A DNA stretch of 64,000 nucleotides from JAJVID01 sp035714085 (GCA_035714085.1 DASTMP010000389.1:1-64000), one strand, 5' to 3'; counted from the first letter of the stretch, positions 47,202 through 56,747 are shown. Numbers and translations are program-made. The notes: a model not told the origin generated them from the sequence alone.

Positions 47202-47819
47202 CTACTTCTTGAGATATTCTTTCACCATCTCCCTGAACACCGGGAGCGGGATGGATTGAGAATTGCCTCGCGTCAGGCCCGAGCCTTTCTGTATTGGCGC
47301 CTTGGTCATATCGCGAGCAACGACTTTCTCGCCGGTGTTGGTTTGGGCGATTGAAAATTTGCCCGCCGAGAAGCCAATCACAGCGTAGCCGCCGGCGACC
47401 TCGTCATGGGGGACGAGGAAAAGAGCCACTTCTTCGTCACGACTCATTGTCGGCGCGCCCGGGTAGTTCATAGCGACTGGAACCGGCCGGTTGGCGTCAA
47501 CGCCGCCGGGCATCACTACCGTCACCTTTCCAACCGAAGCGCCCTTAAGCGTCTCGGCAACCTCGACCGTCGCCAGCGTGACCAGGCGGCGGCCCTCGAT
47601 CCACTGGCTTTGGGTCGCGATGCATTGGCCTATGATGATCTCCGACGACTCGCCCACCATCTGCTGCATTGACATCCCCCCCATAGCCGATGACGTCACT
47701 GCTGCCGGATCGATTGTTTGCGCCGTGTCCATGAAGCTAACTGCTTTGGTCGCCCAGAGCCCTGCAATGACCAGAACGATCAGAAAGACCCCACTCAAGG
47801 CATACAACTTCTTCTTCAT
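47202..47819 (-). CDS. Small exported protein at the head of the protease array
   Basis: The 205-residue protein has an N-terminal signal or anchor helix (MKKKLYALSGVFLIVLVIAG) and a soluble domain (SSEIIIGQCIATQSQWIEG, VTLATVEVAETLKGASVGKV, EVALFLVPHDEVAGGYAVIG) that looks like an all-beta fold. I do not recognise the family. ATG 47819 has AAGGAGAAG before it. Its position as first gene before four secreted metalloproteases suggests a helper, inhibitor or surface partner (inference). Confidence 0.72.
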   Translation of the reverse strand: MKKKLYALSGVFLIVLVIAGLWATKAVSFMDTAQTIDPAAVTSSAMGGMSMQQMVGESSEIIIGQCIATQSQWIEGRRLVTLATVEVAETLKGASVGKVTVVMPGGVDANRPVPVAMNYPGAPTMSRDEEVALFLVPHDEVAGGYAVIGFSAGKFSIAQTNTGEKVVARDMTKAPIQKGSGLTRGNSQSIPLPVFREMVKEYLKK

Positions 47820-48282
47820 TGTTTCTTCTCCTTTGTCGTGAACAGTTGTCGTGAACAGATTGACTAAGTACACAACGCCGGAACTACCTTGAGGGTGTGA
47901 GAGGCGCTCTCCCCCTTCAACGTATTTCTGGCGGCGAGTACTAAGCGTTAAAGGCTGTCTGGAAATCGGCGATGCGGGCGCGAATAGGCTGTAGGGATCG
48001 CGTCCTTATTGGGAGCTGGAAACTGGCGCCAAATTCCCGAACGAACCCGAAAAAGAACATGACCGCGTCTCAGCTTTCACTTGAAGCTGATAATGGAAAA
48101 TCAGGTCAATCCCAGCAAAACGGTAAGGAAATCAGTTTGGAACGGGAGACAACACGGGGGGCGATTTATATTTCAACATTAGCCGCTCAATGGATTTTGC
48201 ACGACATAAATTTGGAAGCTAGCGCACTTTATTTTCGCCGGTGGGATTTGTCAACGTAACAGTTGACAAAAATCCGGGGGCC
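47820..48282. other. Gene-free region upstream of the protease operon
   Basis: About 460 bases lie between the first gene of the protease array and the 3' end of hslO. A 95-codon open frame on the plus strand (47972-48259) has no family resemblance or ribosome binding site and is not called. The operon promoter should be in this stretch. A direct duplication (GTCGTGAACAG twice around 47835-47855) is visible. Confidence 0.6.
48247..48270 (-). terminator. Hairpin behind hslO
   Basis: TTTGTCAAC (48247-48255) pairs perfectly with GTTGACAAA (48262-48270). It lies 13 bases after the hslO stop on the minus strand and is flanked by T-rich sequence, fitting a terminator. It could alternatively be an operator-like palindrome. 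Confidence 0.5.
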
Positions 48283-49197
48283 TTACATCACGACCGGCGG
48301 TGGCGGTTCGAGTATCCCTCGCAGCGCGTCTTCATCCAGATAATAGACAGAGTTGCAGAAATGGCAGGTCAGTTCCGCGCCCTTGTCTTTTTCGAGCATG
48401 TCCTCGACCTCTTCGCGTCCGAGCGCAGTGACGATGTTCAAAACGCGATCGTAAGAGCATTTGCAACGGAACTCGACCGGACGCGATTCGAGCGTGTCGA
48501 AGGGAAGGCCTCCGAGGGCGAGTCGCAACATCTCGACGGCGTCTGCGCCGCCGAGAATCGCTTCGGTGACGGACGGAGCGGTAGACATGGAGCGCTCGAT
48601 CGCGGCGATTGCGCTCTCCTCGGCGAAGGGGAGCGCCTGAACCATATAGCCGCCCGCCGCGGTCACGCGCTCCCGCTCGGATTCGACGAAAACTCCGAGC
48701 GAGACCGCCGAATTTATCTGTTCGGAGATCGCCAGGTAATTCGCGATGTCCTCAGCGATCTCTCCGGAGACGATCGGAGTCGAACCGTAATACGGTTCTT
48801 TCATCAAACCGATCTCGAACCCGGCTTCGCGGATGACGTGTAACATGCCGCCGCCGACAATCCCCTTCACATCGAGTTTGCCCAAAGCGTTCGGAGGCAG
48901 GTGCGCCGCCGGATTCCTGACGTAGCCGCGCGCGGCGCCGCTCGCGCTGGCTTCGGCGACAATGCCGCCTACAGGACCGTCGCAATCGAAACGAAGTGTG
49001 ATGTATTCGAGGTCTTTGTAGGCGCTGCCCAACAGCAGCGCCCCGGTCAGAGTTCTCCCGAGCGCGGCCGAAGCCGTGGGCGCGGTCTTGTGCCGGTCGC
49101 AGCCTTCAGCGACGAGATTGGTCGTCAACGCCGCAATCAGACGAACCGAGGCGTCCGCAGTGGTGGCTTGAATCAAATGGTCTTCTCGATAGTCCAA
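48283..49197 (-). CDS. hslO: Redox-regulated chaperone Hsp33
   Basis: The 304-residue protein shows the Hsp33 N-terminal domain (TAPTASAALGRTLTGALLLGS, GPVGGIVAEASASGAARGYV) and the C-terminal redox switch: CKC at 245-247 and CHFC at 278-281, the four zinc-binding cysteines. Oxidation of these releases zinc and activates holdase activity in the cytoplasm. Confidence 0.95.
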   Translation of the reverse strand: MDYREDHLIQATTADASVRLIAALTTNLVAEGCDRHKTAPTASAALGRTLTGALLLGSAYKDLEYITLRFDCDGPVGGIVAEASASGAARGYVRNPAAHLPPNALGKLDVKGIVGGGMLHVIREAGFEIGLMKEPYYGSTPIVSGEIAEDIANYLAISEQINSAVSLGVFVESERERVTAAGGYMVQALPFAEESAIAAIERSMSTAPSVTEAILGGADAVEMLRLALGGLPFDTLESRPVEFRCKCSYDRVLNIVTALGREEVEDMLEKDKGAELTCHFCNSVYYLDEDALRGILEPPPPVVM

Positions 49198-49239
49198 GGT
49201 TTTCTCCGATCAGCGTGAAAGCCCGCCGATAGCCCTCAC

Positions 49240-50967
49240 TTACTGTCGGGCTACAGACGCGCTATTTTGCGCGCGCAGCAACATCCAATCGCACTCGGGA
49301 GAGCAACTGGCGTTGAACTCATGCTCCCCGATCTTCTCCACTCGCAAATTTGTGGATTTCATCAGACCGCCAGACCATCGCTTGGGCGACATAATAAGGA
49401 GGCTCTGGCTGCGTCCGGCCTCGATGAGTAGCGCGATTTCTTCGATCGACTTCACGATCACGAGTTCCGACCGCTCGTCGCGCAACGGCAACCCCGCGGC
49501 GTAAAAATTTACGCTCTGATTACTATTGATGAGGAAGACTAACCGCTCGTAGGGGCGAGCCGCCCGGAGGGCCATCAGCGAGAGCCCCTTCAACGACTCT
49601 CGATTAGCCAGGCCCGGGAAGACCAGATGCGCGGAGGCGATGACGATCACAGCCAACCCGATCGGCAGATAGAGCGTGGCGGATCTGCCGCTTTTGAACA
49701 ACAGCAACCCCACATGGACGGCGGCCACCAGAACGGCGACCGATCCCATCAACCACGCGTCGCGCGCGCCCACGCCCAGTTCACGCTGAAGAAGAGGGAC
49801 GGCGCCGATTCCGGCCGCAGCCGTCAACGCCGCCGTCAAAAACTGCGGCGTCCTCGGAGTCTGCGATTCATCACTCCACCAGCGCTCCAGTTCCCTGCCT
49901 ATAATCATCGCGACCGCCGGAAAGATCGGCAGAATGTAGCCCGGCAGCTTCGACCCCGAAAACGAGAAGAAGGCGATCGGAGCGGCGATCCAGAAGAGCA
50001 AAAATAGATGAAGTCGGTCGTCCGGCGTACTTTCCGATGAAGCCTGGCGGCGCCGTCTCAATGAAGCCCGGAAATCCCGACGCGCCAATGACGAGAGCAG
50101 ACAGAACGACCATGGAAAACCGCCGGCCACCGCGACCAGCGCGAAAAAATAGAACGGCTGCGGGTGGTGGTATTTATTCGACAGGTAGCGCTGGAAGTGG
50201 TGCCCGATGAAAAATTCGTCGATGAATTCGCGACCGTTCCTCGCAATCACCGGCGCGTACCAGACGGCCGCCGTCGCAATGAAGAGCAACGCGCCGAGTA
50301 TAATCAGGCGCGGTCTCAGAAGAGACCTCCAGGCGCCGGTCAAAATCAGGTACGGCGCGATGATCATCATCGGCAGAGCGACTCCAATAAGCCCCTTCGC
50401 CAATGTCGACAAGCCCAGCGCGAAACAAAAGACATACCAGAGCCGGTCGGCGCCGACACGCGATTCTTTGCTCTCCCACAGAAAGAAACTGAGGAGTGCG
50501 ATTTCGATTGCGACGCTCAGCGTCAGATCGCATGTTACGCCGCGCGCGAAGCCCGGCCATAATCCGCAGGTCACAAGCGCCGCTGCGCTCAAATACCCGA
50601 ACCGCGCCGAACGCGCGCGACGGCCGAAAAAGTAGAGCAGTAGCGCGCCGAAAGTCGCGACCACGGCCACGCCGAAACGGGCGCCGAATTCGTTTTCGCC
50701 GAACAGCTCGTAGCCCATGGCCAGGAGCCAGTATGTCAGCGCCGGCTTCTCGAACCATTTGATCCCGCCGAGTCGCGGAGTAATCCAGTCTCCGGTCTGG
50801 TACATCTCGCGCGCGACTTCGGCGTAGCGCGGCTCGTCGGGGCCGACGAAGGGCAATCTTCCCAGCCCGTAGAAAAAGACAGCCGAGCACAGAAGGAGGA
50901 GCGCGATTAAATAGAAATGTTCCGGATTTTTTCTTTCTCCGATTAAAGGAAGGCGGTTGTTTTGCAC
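49240..50967 (-). CDS. GT39/ArnT-like membrane glycosyltransferase
   Basis: The 575-residue polytopic protein has the PMT/ArnT signature region after its first membrane helix (FVGPDEPRYAEVAREMYQTGDW and WFEKPALTYWLLAMGYELFG), with the acidic residues of the first external loop, then about ten hydrophobic helices and a soluble C-terminal part. It would move a sugar from a polyprenyl carrier to a lipid or protein in the periplasm. The acceptor is not evident. It starts 40 bases upstream of hslO but in the same direction. Confidence 0.87.
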   Translation of the reverse strand: MQNNRLPLIGERKNPEHFYLIALLLLCSAVFFYGLGRLPFVGPDEPRYAEVAREMYQTGDWITPRLGGIKWFEKPALTYWLLAMGYELFGENEFGARFGVAVVATFGALLLYFFGRRARSARFGYLSAAALVTCGLWPGFARGVTCDLTLSVAIEIALLSFFLWESKESRVGADRLWYVFCFALGLSTLAKGLIGVALPMMIIAPYLILTGAWRSLLRPRLIILGALLFIATAAVWYAPVIARNGREFIDEFFIGHHFQRYLSNKYHHPQPFYFFALVAVAGGFPWSFCLLSSLARRDFRASLRRRRQASSESTPDDRLHLFLLFWIAAPIAFFSFSGSKLPGYILPIFPAVAMIIGRELERWWSDESQTPRTPQFLTAALTAAAGIGAVPLLQRELGVGARDAWLMGSVAVLVAAVHVGLLLFKSGRSATLYLPIGLAVIVIASAHLVFPGLANRESLKGLSLMALRAARPYERLVFLINSNQSVNFYAAGLPLRDERSELVIVKSIEEIALLIEAGRSQSLLIMSPKRWSGGLMKSTNLRVEKIGEHEFNASCSPECDWMLLRAQNSASVARQ

Positions 50968-51059
50968 AGTTGATATTTAAAATTCGATGATTCAAGTTTA
51001 AATTGCAGCCTTCAGAGTAACATTCAAACTGGAAACTTGAAATCGCGCTTATAAAACTT

Positions 51060-52034
51060 ATGGTCGACAAAATTAAAACCGCAGTCATCGGCGTCGGGCA
51101 TCTCGGGCAGGCTCATGCGCGCGTCCACGCCTCTCTCGAACAAGTCGAACTCGTCGCCGTGTGCGACATTAACGAAACCAGGGGACGCGAGATCGCCTAC
51201 GCCCGGGCGACGCGCTTCGTCCGTGACTACCGCGAACTGCTCGACCGGGTCGAAGCGGTCAGCGTGGCCACTCCGACCGTCAATCACTGCGAAATTTCCC
51301 GCGCCTTTCTGGAAGCCGGCGTCCACGTCATGGTCGAAAAACCGATTGCGCGCTCGCTCGACGAAGCGGACGAGATGATCCGCGCCGCCGAATCGAAGAA
51401 TCTGGTCTTACAAATCGGCCACATCGAACGGTTCAACCCGGCGTTCGCGGCGTTGCGGCGTCGCATCGAACGTCCGAGGTTCTTCGAGGCTCACCGGATG
51501 GGCGTCTTCACGCCGCGCTCGCTCGACATCGATGTGGTGATGGATTTGATGGTCCATGAGTTGGATATCATCGCCAGCCTGGTCGATAGCGAGGTCGTCA
51601 AAATCGAGGCTGTGGGAGTCCCGATACTGACTCCGAAGATCGATCTGGCCAACGCCCGGCTGGAATTCGCCGGCGGATGCGTCGCCAACATCACCGCCAG
51701 TCGCGTCGCCGGCGAACGCTTGCGCAAGCTGCGCGTCTTTCAGCCCAACGAATATTTCTCGCTCGATTACGCCGAACAGCAGGTGGCGGCGCTCAAACTG
51801 ATCCCGCCGAAGGCGGCCGGGGCCTTGCCCGAAATCGCGGCGGAGAGTTTGCGAATCGAAAAACGGGAGCCGCTGCTCGCTGAGATCGAATCTTTCATCA
51901 CTGCCGTTCAATCGCGGACCGCGCCCGAGGTCGGCGGAGCCGACGGCCGCCGCGCGCTGGCCTTGGCCATCGAGGTTCTCGAGAAGATCAAAGCCCATTC
52001 CGAACGCGCGGGGCTCGGGCTGAATTTCGAATAA
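51060..52034 (+). CDS. Gfo/Idh/MocA family oxidoreductase
   Basis: The 324-residue protein has the N-terminal NAD(P) fold (KTAVIGVGHLGQAHARVH), the EKPIARS motif (VMVEKPIARSLDEADEM) and the C-terminal Gfo/Idh/MocA alpha/beta domain with MDLMVHELDIIASLV. It would oxidise or reduce a sugar or sugar derivative; this group is often near lipid A genes in related bacteria but no lpx gene is seen here. Confidence 0.9.
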   Translation: MVDKIKTAVIGVGHLGQAHARVHASLEQVELVAVCDINETRGREIAYARATRFVRDYRELLDRVEAVSVATPTVNHCEISRAFLEAGVHVMVEKPIARSLDEADEMIRAAESKNLVLQIGHIERFNPAFAALRRRIERPRFFEAHRMGVFTPRSLDIDVVMDLMVHELDIIASLVDSEVVKIEAVGVPILTPKIDLANARLEFAGGCVANITASRVAGERLRKLRVFQPNEYFSLDYAEQQVAALKLIPPKAAGALPEIAAESLRIEKREPLLAEIESFITAVQSRTAPEVGGADGRRALALAIEVLEKIKAHSERAGLGLNFE

Positions 52035-52154
52035 GACGTAGACAGGGTTTACATGCGACTCACCCGCTGACTGTGAAAGAAGATACTCTACGAAGTCGGT
52101 AGAGATTAAGTGGCCCGCGTGCGAGACGCGCACGCACAGAATGAGGAGACCGAG

Positions 52155-52970
52155 ATGTCGGAATGGAAGGGCAAGACCGCGCTGGTGACCGGCGCGTCGT
52201 ATGGAATTGGCGCCGCCTTCGCGCGGAGACTCGCGGCCGATGGCGCAAACGTCATCATTACCGCGCGTTCGCGCGACCGGCTCGACGCTGTGGCGAATGG
52301 GCTGCGCTCGCGGCATGGCGTTGACGTCACAGTGGTCGAGGCCGATCTGGCGCGCGCTTCCGCGCCCGGAGACATCTTCCACGCGACCGAAGGGCGCGGC
52401 CGGCGGATTGATCTGCTCGTCAACAACGCGGGATTCGGCGCAGCCGGCGATTTCGCCAGTATTCCCCTTGAACGCCAGCTCGAGATGATCCGGGTCAATG
52501 TGATCGCGCTTGTCGAGCTATCACATCTATTCCTCCAGCCCATGATCAAACGCCGCTCCGGCGCGATCATTCAAGTCGCTTCGACGGCGTCATTTCAGGG
52601 CGTGCCGTACACTTCGATCTATTCAGCGACCAAGGCTTTTATTCTAAATTTCAGCGAGGGATTATGGGCCGAGTGCCGCGAACACGGCGTCTGCGTGTTA
52701 GCATTATGCCCCGGCCCGACGGCCACGCATTTTCAAACCGTCGCCGGGACATCGCATCTGCGCAATCCCGAAAAGATGCAGACGCCGGAAGAGGTTGTCG
52801 AAGCCGGATTGAGAGCGTTGGCTAAAAATCGAAGTGTGGCGATTTCAGGCTTCGGCAACAAACTGATGGTAGGAGCCGAACGGTTCGTTCCGCGCAATCT
52901 GGTCACGCGGATCGCCGCGAAGCTTTATCGGCCTTTTTCAAACGGCGCAGATTCAGGTATTGATGGTTGA
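52155..52970 (+). CDS. Short-chain dehydrogenase/reductase
   Basis: The 271-residue SDR has TGASYGIGAAFARRLA (cofactor loop), NNAGFGAAGDF, the active-site Ser (STASFQG) and YSATKAF with the YxxxK pair. Start at 52155 is chosen because GAGGAG lies just before it and the family begins at this point; the frame is open upstream to 52110. Substrate unknown. Confidence 0.9.
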   Translation: MSEWKGKTALVTGASYGIGAAFARRLAADGANVIITARSRDRLDAVANGLRSRHGVDVTVVEADLARASAPGDIFHATEGRGRRIDLLVNNAGFGAAGDFASIPLERQLEMIRVNVIALVELSHLFLQPMIKRRSGAIIQVASTASFQGVPYTSIYSATKAFILNFSEGLWAECREHGVCVLALCPGPTATHFQTVAGTSHLRNPEKMQTPEEVVEAGLRALAKNRSVAISGFGNKLMVGAERFVPRNLVTRIAAKLYRPFSNGADSGIDG

Positions 52971-53020
52971 ATGGACAGTAACTACAGAATCGCGCCATAT
53001 TCCATTAGAGGGAGGGATGA

Positions 53021-54538
53021 ATGAAACATTTTGCAGTACGTTTCTCTGCGGCTTTATCGCTCGCGTTCTCTTTCGCCGTCCTTCCGGTTCGGGCGCAGGA
53101 CGCGGCGACCACGCTAGGCCTTTCGGTCAGATTCCGCACGCTGAAAAACACCGAGCGGATGAGCGACGAGACACGTAAATTGGTCGAGGAGCTTGAATCC
53201 AAAGCCAGGACCGCGACGAGCGGCCAGAAATACGGCGAGGCGCTTAAATATTACTCGCGCGCAATGGCGCTGATCCGTAATCAGCCTTGGACGCCCTCGC
53301 GCGAGTTGGGCGCGGCGGTGCAAATCAAAGTCGACCGCGCCGTTTTCGATCCCGGCGACAAGGCGCTGATCACGATCTCGCAGTTGTTCATGCCCGACGA
53401 GCCGATCGCGGGCAAACTCAGCGGCTCGATCTCGTTGAAAGATTCAAAACAGGAAAAAGAGTTGAAGGAGATCACTGGCATCGAGCCTGACTTCACAAGA
53501 CCGGTTTCAATCGAAGCCGCGATTCCCGACCTTCCCGACGGCAATTATCAGCTCGCCCTGACGCTCAGGCCGAAAGACGGCGAACCCATCGTCAAACCAT
53601 CGCCCGTCCTCATCGCGCATGGATTGAACGCCCAGGCCACAGCGCTCAAAGCCCGCGCCGCGTTGGTCGCCGCAAAATTGAAAGCGGACAAGAAGAACGA
53701 CCTGTTGCTCGCCATCCCCGCGGTCGAATACGCCGCCTCGATGGTCGAAATGGCCAATTCGGGGCGGCTTTCAATCGAGCGCGCCGATGTGAAGGGCGCG
53801 ATTGTCAACGCCTCGACGACGCTCGACATTATAGAGAGGGGCGCAGACCCGCTGCGCGCCAGGCGCGGCGATATTCAATGGGCCTACCGTTCGACCGTTG
53901 ACGACACGGCGCAGCCATTTCGTTTTTATATCCCGACAAATTATGACGCTAAGAAGAAATGGCCGATGATCGTCTCCTTGCACGGAATGGGTGGCGACGA
54001 GAACAGCTTCTTCGCCGGTTACGACAACGGCGCGATCCGCCGCGTCGCCGAAGAGCGAGGCTATATCATCGTCTGCCCGAAGGGCCGAGGGCCCTATTCG
54101 ATGTACCTGGCATCGGCGGAACGCGATGTGATCGACGTCATAAACGAGATGAAGCGTGGCTTTTCGATTGACGAAGACCGCGTCTATCTGATGGGCCATT
54201 CGATGGGCGGTTACGGCGCGTGGTCAATCGCGGTCGACAACCCTGACCTCTTCGCGGCGATCGCGCCGATTTCGGGCGGAGGAACTCCTTTCTCAACGCC
54301 AAAACTGAAAGCGATCACTCACGTCCCCTGGATAGTGGTTCACGGCGACAATGATCCGACCGTGCCCGTCGAAGAATCCCGTAAGATGGTCAAGGCCGGC
54401 AAGGAGCTTGGCGTCGAGATCAAATACATCGAAGTCCCCGGCGGCAATCACGGCGACGTGGTCGTTCCGGCGTTCAAAGACATCTTCGACTGGTTCGACG
54501 CGCACAAACGTCGGCCCAAAGCCGCGGCGGCCAAGTAG
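53021..54538 (+). CDS. Exported alpha/beta-hydrolase esterase with N-terminal helical domain
   Basis: The 505-residue protein has a signal peptide (FAVRFSAALSLAFSFAVLPVRAQ). A helical TPR-like stretch follows (GQKYGEALKYYSRAMALI near residue 70), then a beta-rich middle domain and a C-terminal esterase: MIVSLHGMGGDENSFF (oxyanion region), GHSMGGYGAWS (nucleophile Ser), HGDNDPTVPVEESRKM (Asp) and GGNHGDVV (His). It resembles PHB-depolymerase/prolyl-oligopeptidase-like esterases. Periplasmic or extracellular ester or peptide hydrolysis is inferred. Confidence 0.87.
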   Translation: MKHFAVRFSAALSLAFSFAVLPVRAQDAATTLGLSVRFRTLKNTERMSDETRKLVEELESKARTATSGQKYGEALKYYSRAMALIRNQPWTPSRELGAAVQIKVDRAVFDPGDKALITISQLFMPDEPIAGKLSGSISLKDSKQEKELKEITGIEPDFTRPVSIEAAIPDLPDGNYQLALTLRPKDGEPIVKPSPVLIAHGLNAQATALKARAALVAAKLKADKKNDLLLAIPAVEYAASMVEMANSGRLSIERADVKGAIVNASTTLDIIERGADPLRARRGDIQWAYRSTVDDTAQPFRFYIPTNYDAKKKWPMIVSLHGMGGDENSFFAGYDNGAIRRVAEERGYIIVCPKGRGPYSMYLASAERDVIDVINEMKRGFSIDEDRVYLMGHSMGGYGAWSIAVDNPDLFAAIAPISGGGTPFSTPKLKAITHVPWIVVHGDNDPTVPVEESRKMVKAGKELGVEIKYIEVPGGNHGDVVVPAFKDIFDWFDAHKRRPKAAAAK

Positions 54539-54651
54539 TGGGGAATGGGGAATGGGGAATGGGGAATGGGGAATGGGGAATGGGGAATGGGGAATGGGGA
54601 ATGATACTACTCTCGGTTCCCTACTCCCTACTCCCTATTCCCCACTCCCCA
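54539..54651. repeat. Nine-copy TGGGGAA array with facing pyrimidine arm
   Basis: Immediately after the esterase stop, TGGGGAA is repeated nine times without error (54539-54601). The facing arm (54617-54651) has the same seven-base period (CTACTCC, CTACTCC, CTATTCC, CCACTCC), so many pairing registers are possible. The G-rich strand could form G-quadruplexes. The element ends three bases before the stop of the convergent PLP enzyme gene. Confidence 0.9.
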
Positions 54652-54653
54652 GT

Positions 54654-55886
54654 TCATGCTGTTTTGATTCCGCTGAAGACTTCGCGCAGCCGGCGCGCGA
54701 CGGTTTCGGCCTCGCCAGGCTGCATCTGCCACACGCCAATTCCGATCTCCTGTTTTTCAGCCTTCGACGGCGATGAACCGGGCGCGATCTCTATTGACGG
54801 CTTGCCTTCGCGCAGTTGTTTGCGGGCGTCGTCTGCCGTCAGAGGCAGAGCGGCCTTCTCCCATGACAACCTCACAGTCGGAACGTGGTTGGCGATGGGC
54901 GGGACGTGAATTTCGGCCTTGACGGCCGGGACTTTCGCCACGCTGTCGGTGATCAATTTGGCGCGGCGCTCCCATTCTTTCCATTCGGCCTCGGCGTCGC
55001 GCTTCAGGTACATCTCGACGGCGACCATCATCCCCACCATCTCTTCCTTATTGACCTTCATCCCGCGCCCTATAGAATCGCTGTTGGGCGAGCAGTTCAA
55101 ACGCGCGGCCTCGATCAAATCTTTGCGGCCCAGCAACAACCCAGCGCTCTGCGGCCCCCGCAGCCCCTTGCCGCCGGAAAAAGTCACCAGATCGAAGCCC
55201 ATCTTCGTATACTTTGACAGGTTCTCGGTCGGGGGCGCATCCGCCGCGGCGTCGTTGAAGGTGGGAATATTGTGTTTCTTGCCGAGCGCGACGAACTCTT
55301 CGATCTTGATCTTGCCCCTCGGGTCGGCGTCGTTGAAGAAGAGCATCATCGCGGTCTTTTCGTTGACGGCCTTCTCCAGTTCGTCCGCAGTTTCGACCTC
55401 GACCATCTTGATGCCGCAGTTGCGCACGGCATGGTCGTAGGCGTAGCGGTGGGACTTCTGGACTATTACTTCGCTCTTCATTCCCGTCCCGGCCAGGTCG
55501 GGTATGCGCTTGATCCAATCCGGGTTCTTGCCGGCGACGCAGGCCGCCGTCCCGACGGTCAACGCGGCGGCGGCGCCCGAAGTGATCATCGCCGCTTCGC
55601 AGCCGATCAACTCGGCGACGCGTTTGCCCGCGGCTTCCTGCAGATCGTTGAGAGTAACGAAGGTCTTCGAGGCGTAATTCATCGCCTCGACCACTTCCGG
55701 CCACATCAACGACGCCGTCAGCGCCGTGAACGTGCCCGCGGCGTTGATGAACGGGCGAACGCTCAACTCTTTGAAGTAATCCCGTCCGGCCGATTTCGGC
55801 GTAATGGCGATTGCTCTAGAAGCAAACAGCCCTCCGATGAACGGGACGCTCGACATCGCTTGAAGGAAATTGCGACGATTTGGCAT
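54654..55886 (-). CDS. Exported PLP-dependent enzyme (SelA/DgaE-like)
   Basis: The 410-residue protein starts with a twin-arginine-like signal (NRRNFLQAMSSVPFIGGLFASRAIA). The rest is a fold-type I PLP enzyme of the selenocysteine synthase/D-glucosaminate ammonia-lyase group: INAAGTFTALTAS, CEAAMITSGAAAALTVGTAAC, the Asp in TFNDAAADAPP and the PLP lysine in TFSGGKGLRGPQSAG. A lyase or transferase acting in the periplasm is inferred. An exported RidA protein is encoded divergently 259 bases away, which fits removal of reactive enamine/imine products. Confidence 0.83.
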   Translation of the reverse strand: MPNRRNFLQAMSSVPFIGGLFASRAIAITPKSAGRDYFKELSVRPFINAAGTFTALTASLMWPEVVEAMNYASKTFVTLNDLQEAAGKRVAELIGCEAAMITSGAAAALTVGTAACVAGKNPDWIKRIPDLAGTGMKSEVIVQKSHRYAYDHAVRNCGIKMVEVETADELEKAVNEKTAMMLFFNDADPRGKIKIEEFVALGKKHNIPTFNDAAADAPPTENLSKYTKMGFDLVTFSGGKGLRGPQSAGLLLGRKDLIEAARLNCSPNSDSIGRGMKVNKEEMVGMMVAVEMYLKRDAEAEWKEWERRAKLITDSVAKVPAVKAEIHVPPIANHVPTVRLSWEKAALPLTADDARKQLREGKPSIEIAPGSSPSKAEKQEIGIGVWQMQPGEAETVARRLREVFSGIKTA

Positions 55887-56145
55887 ATAAACCTCACTTT
55901 GATGGAGACAGACTGTTTACGGATTCGATGGATTGAAACCCCCGAAAAATACCCTGCGCTTTCGACGCCGTCAAGACTTTGTATGACCAGCGAGCCTTTC
56001 AAGAAATGGAACTCTTTCCTTATAATTCGCGCCGTTATGCGCAAACCGGAAGCGAAAATCCCGCAGCTTGCGGGAGCGGGAAACGATACCAAGGCGAAAC
56101 AGAGCAAGATTTAACCTTCAACCTTAATCAAAAGGACGACTCTCT

Positions 56146-56634
56146 ATGAACTCACAACGAAGAAGAATCCTGAAAGCCGCGGCTGCGACCGCAATCGCCG
56201 CTCCGGCGGCGAAGGCGGCGCCCGGCAATTCGAAATCGGCGCAAACGGCATCGCCGAAAAAGAAGGTCCATTATCCCGGCGGCAAGAAGCCCGAAAGAAA
56301 GCCCGGCGACCAGGCTCCGCTATTTTCGGGCGCAGTCTCATACGGCAATCTGCTCTTCATCGCCGGCAAAGGCGCGCATTTCGAGGGCGACATCAAAGCC
56401 CACACCAAACACGTGCTCGACGAGGTCGAGAAAGAGTTGGTCAACGCCGGCTCTTCGATGGAGAAGGTTTTGAAGTGCAACGTCTACCTCAACGACCTTA
56501 AGGACTATCAGGCGATGAACGAGGTCTTTCGCGGGCGTTTCGGCGAAGAGCCTCCGGTCCGCACGACGATTGCCGCCGCCGGAGGTATCCCCGGCAATTC
56601 GCTGGTCGAGATTGACGTGATCGCGTACATCTAA
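56146..56634 (+). CDS. Exported RidA/YjgF family protein
   Basis: The 162-residue protein has a twin-arginine-type N-terminus (NSQRRRILKAAAATAIAAP), a Lys-rich linker and a RidA domain: LFIAGKGAHFEG, TKHVLDEVEKELVNAGSSMEKVLKCNVYL, and the catalytic Arg in PPVRTTIAAAGGIPGNSLVEIDV. RidA proteins hydrolyse reactive imines from PLP enzymes. Export of RidA is unusual; its divergent neighbour is an exported PLP enzyme. AAGGAC precedes the ATG. Confidence 0.88.
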   Translation: MNSQRRRILKAAAATAIAAPAAKAAPGNSKSAQTASPKKKVHYPGGKKPERKPGDQAPLFSGAVSYGNLLFIAGKGAHFEGDIKAHTKHVLDEVEKELVNAGSSMEKVLKCNVYLNDLKDYQAMNEVFRGRFGEEPPVRTTIAAAGGIPGNSLVEIDVIAYI

Positions 56635-56747
56635 CCTCGGGAGCGCGCGCACTTGCGCGAACAGGTTTCGATAATCGCTCTTTTGCCCTGAGCCAGGCGC
56701 GCAAAGATGCTTGCTCCCGGGGTTGTTTCCATGGTTGAGGCCCCATT

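Noticed and set aside
47972..48259. 95-codon plus-strand ORF upstream of the protease operon
   Set aside because: No family resemblance, no ribosome binding site, and a composition unlike the neighbouring genes.
54351..54909. Open frames reading MGNGEWGMGNGEWG across the heptamer array
   Set aside because: They are translations of the TGGGGAA repeat, lie on the strand opposite or out of frame to the real genes, and have no ribosome binding site.
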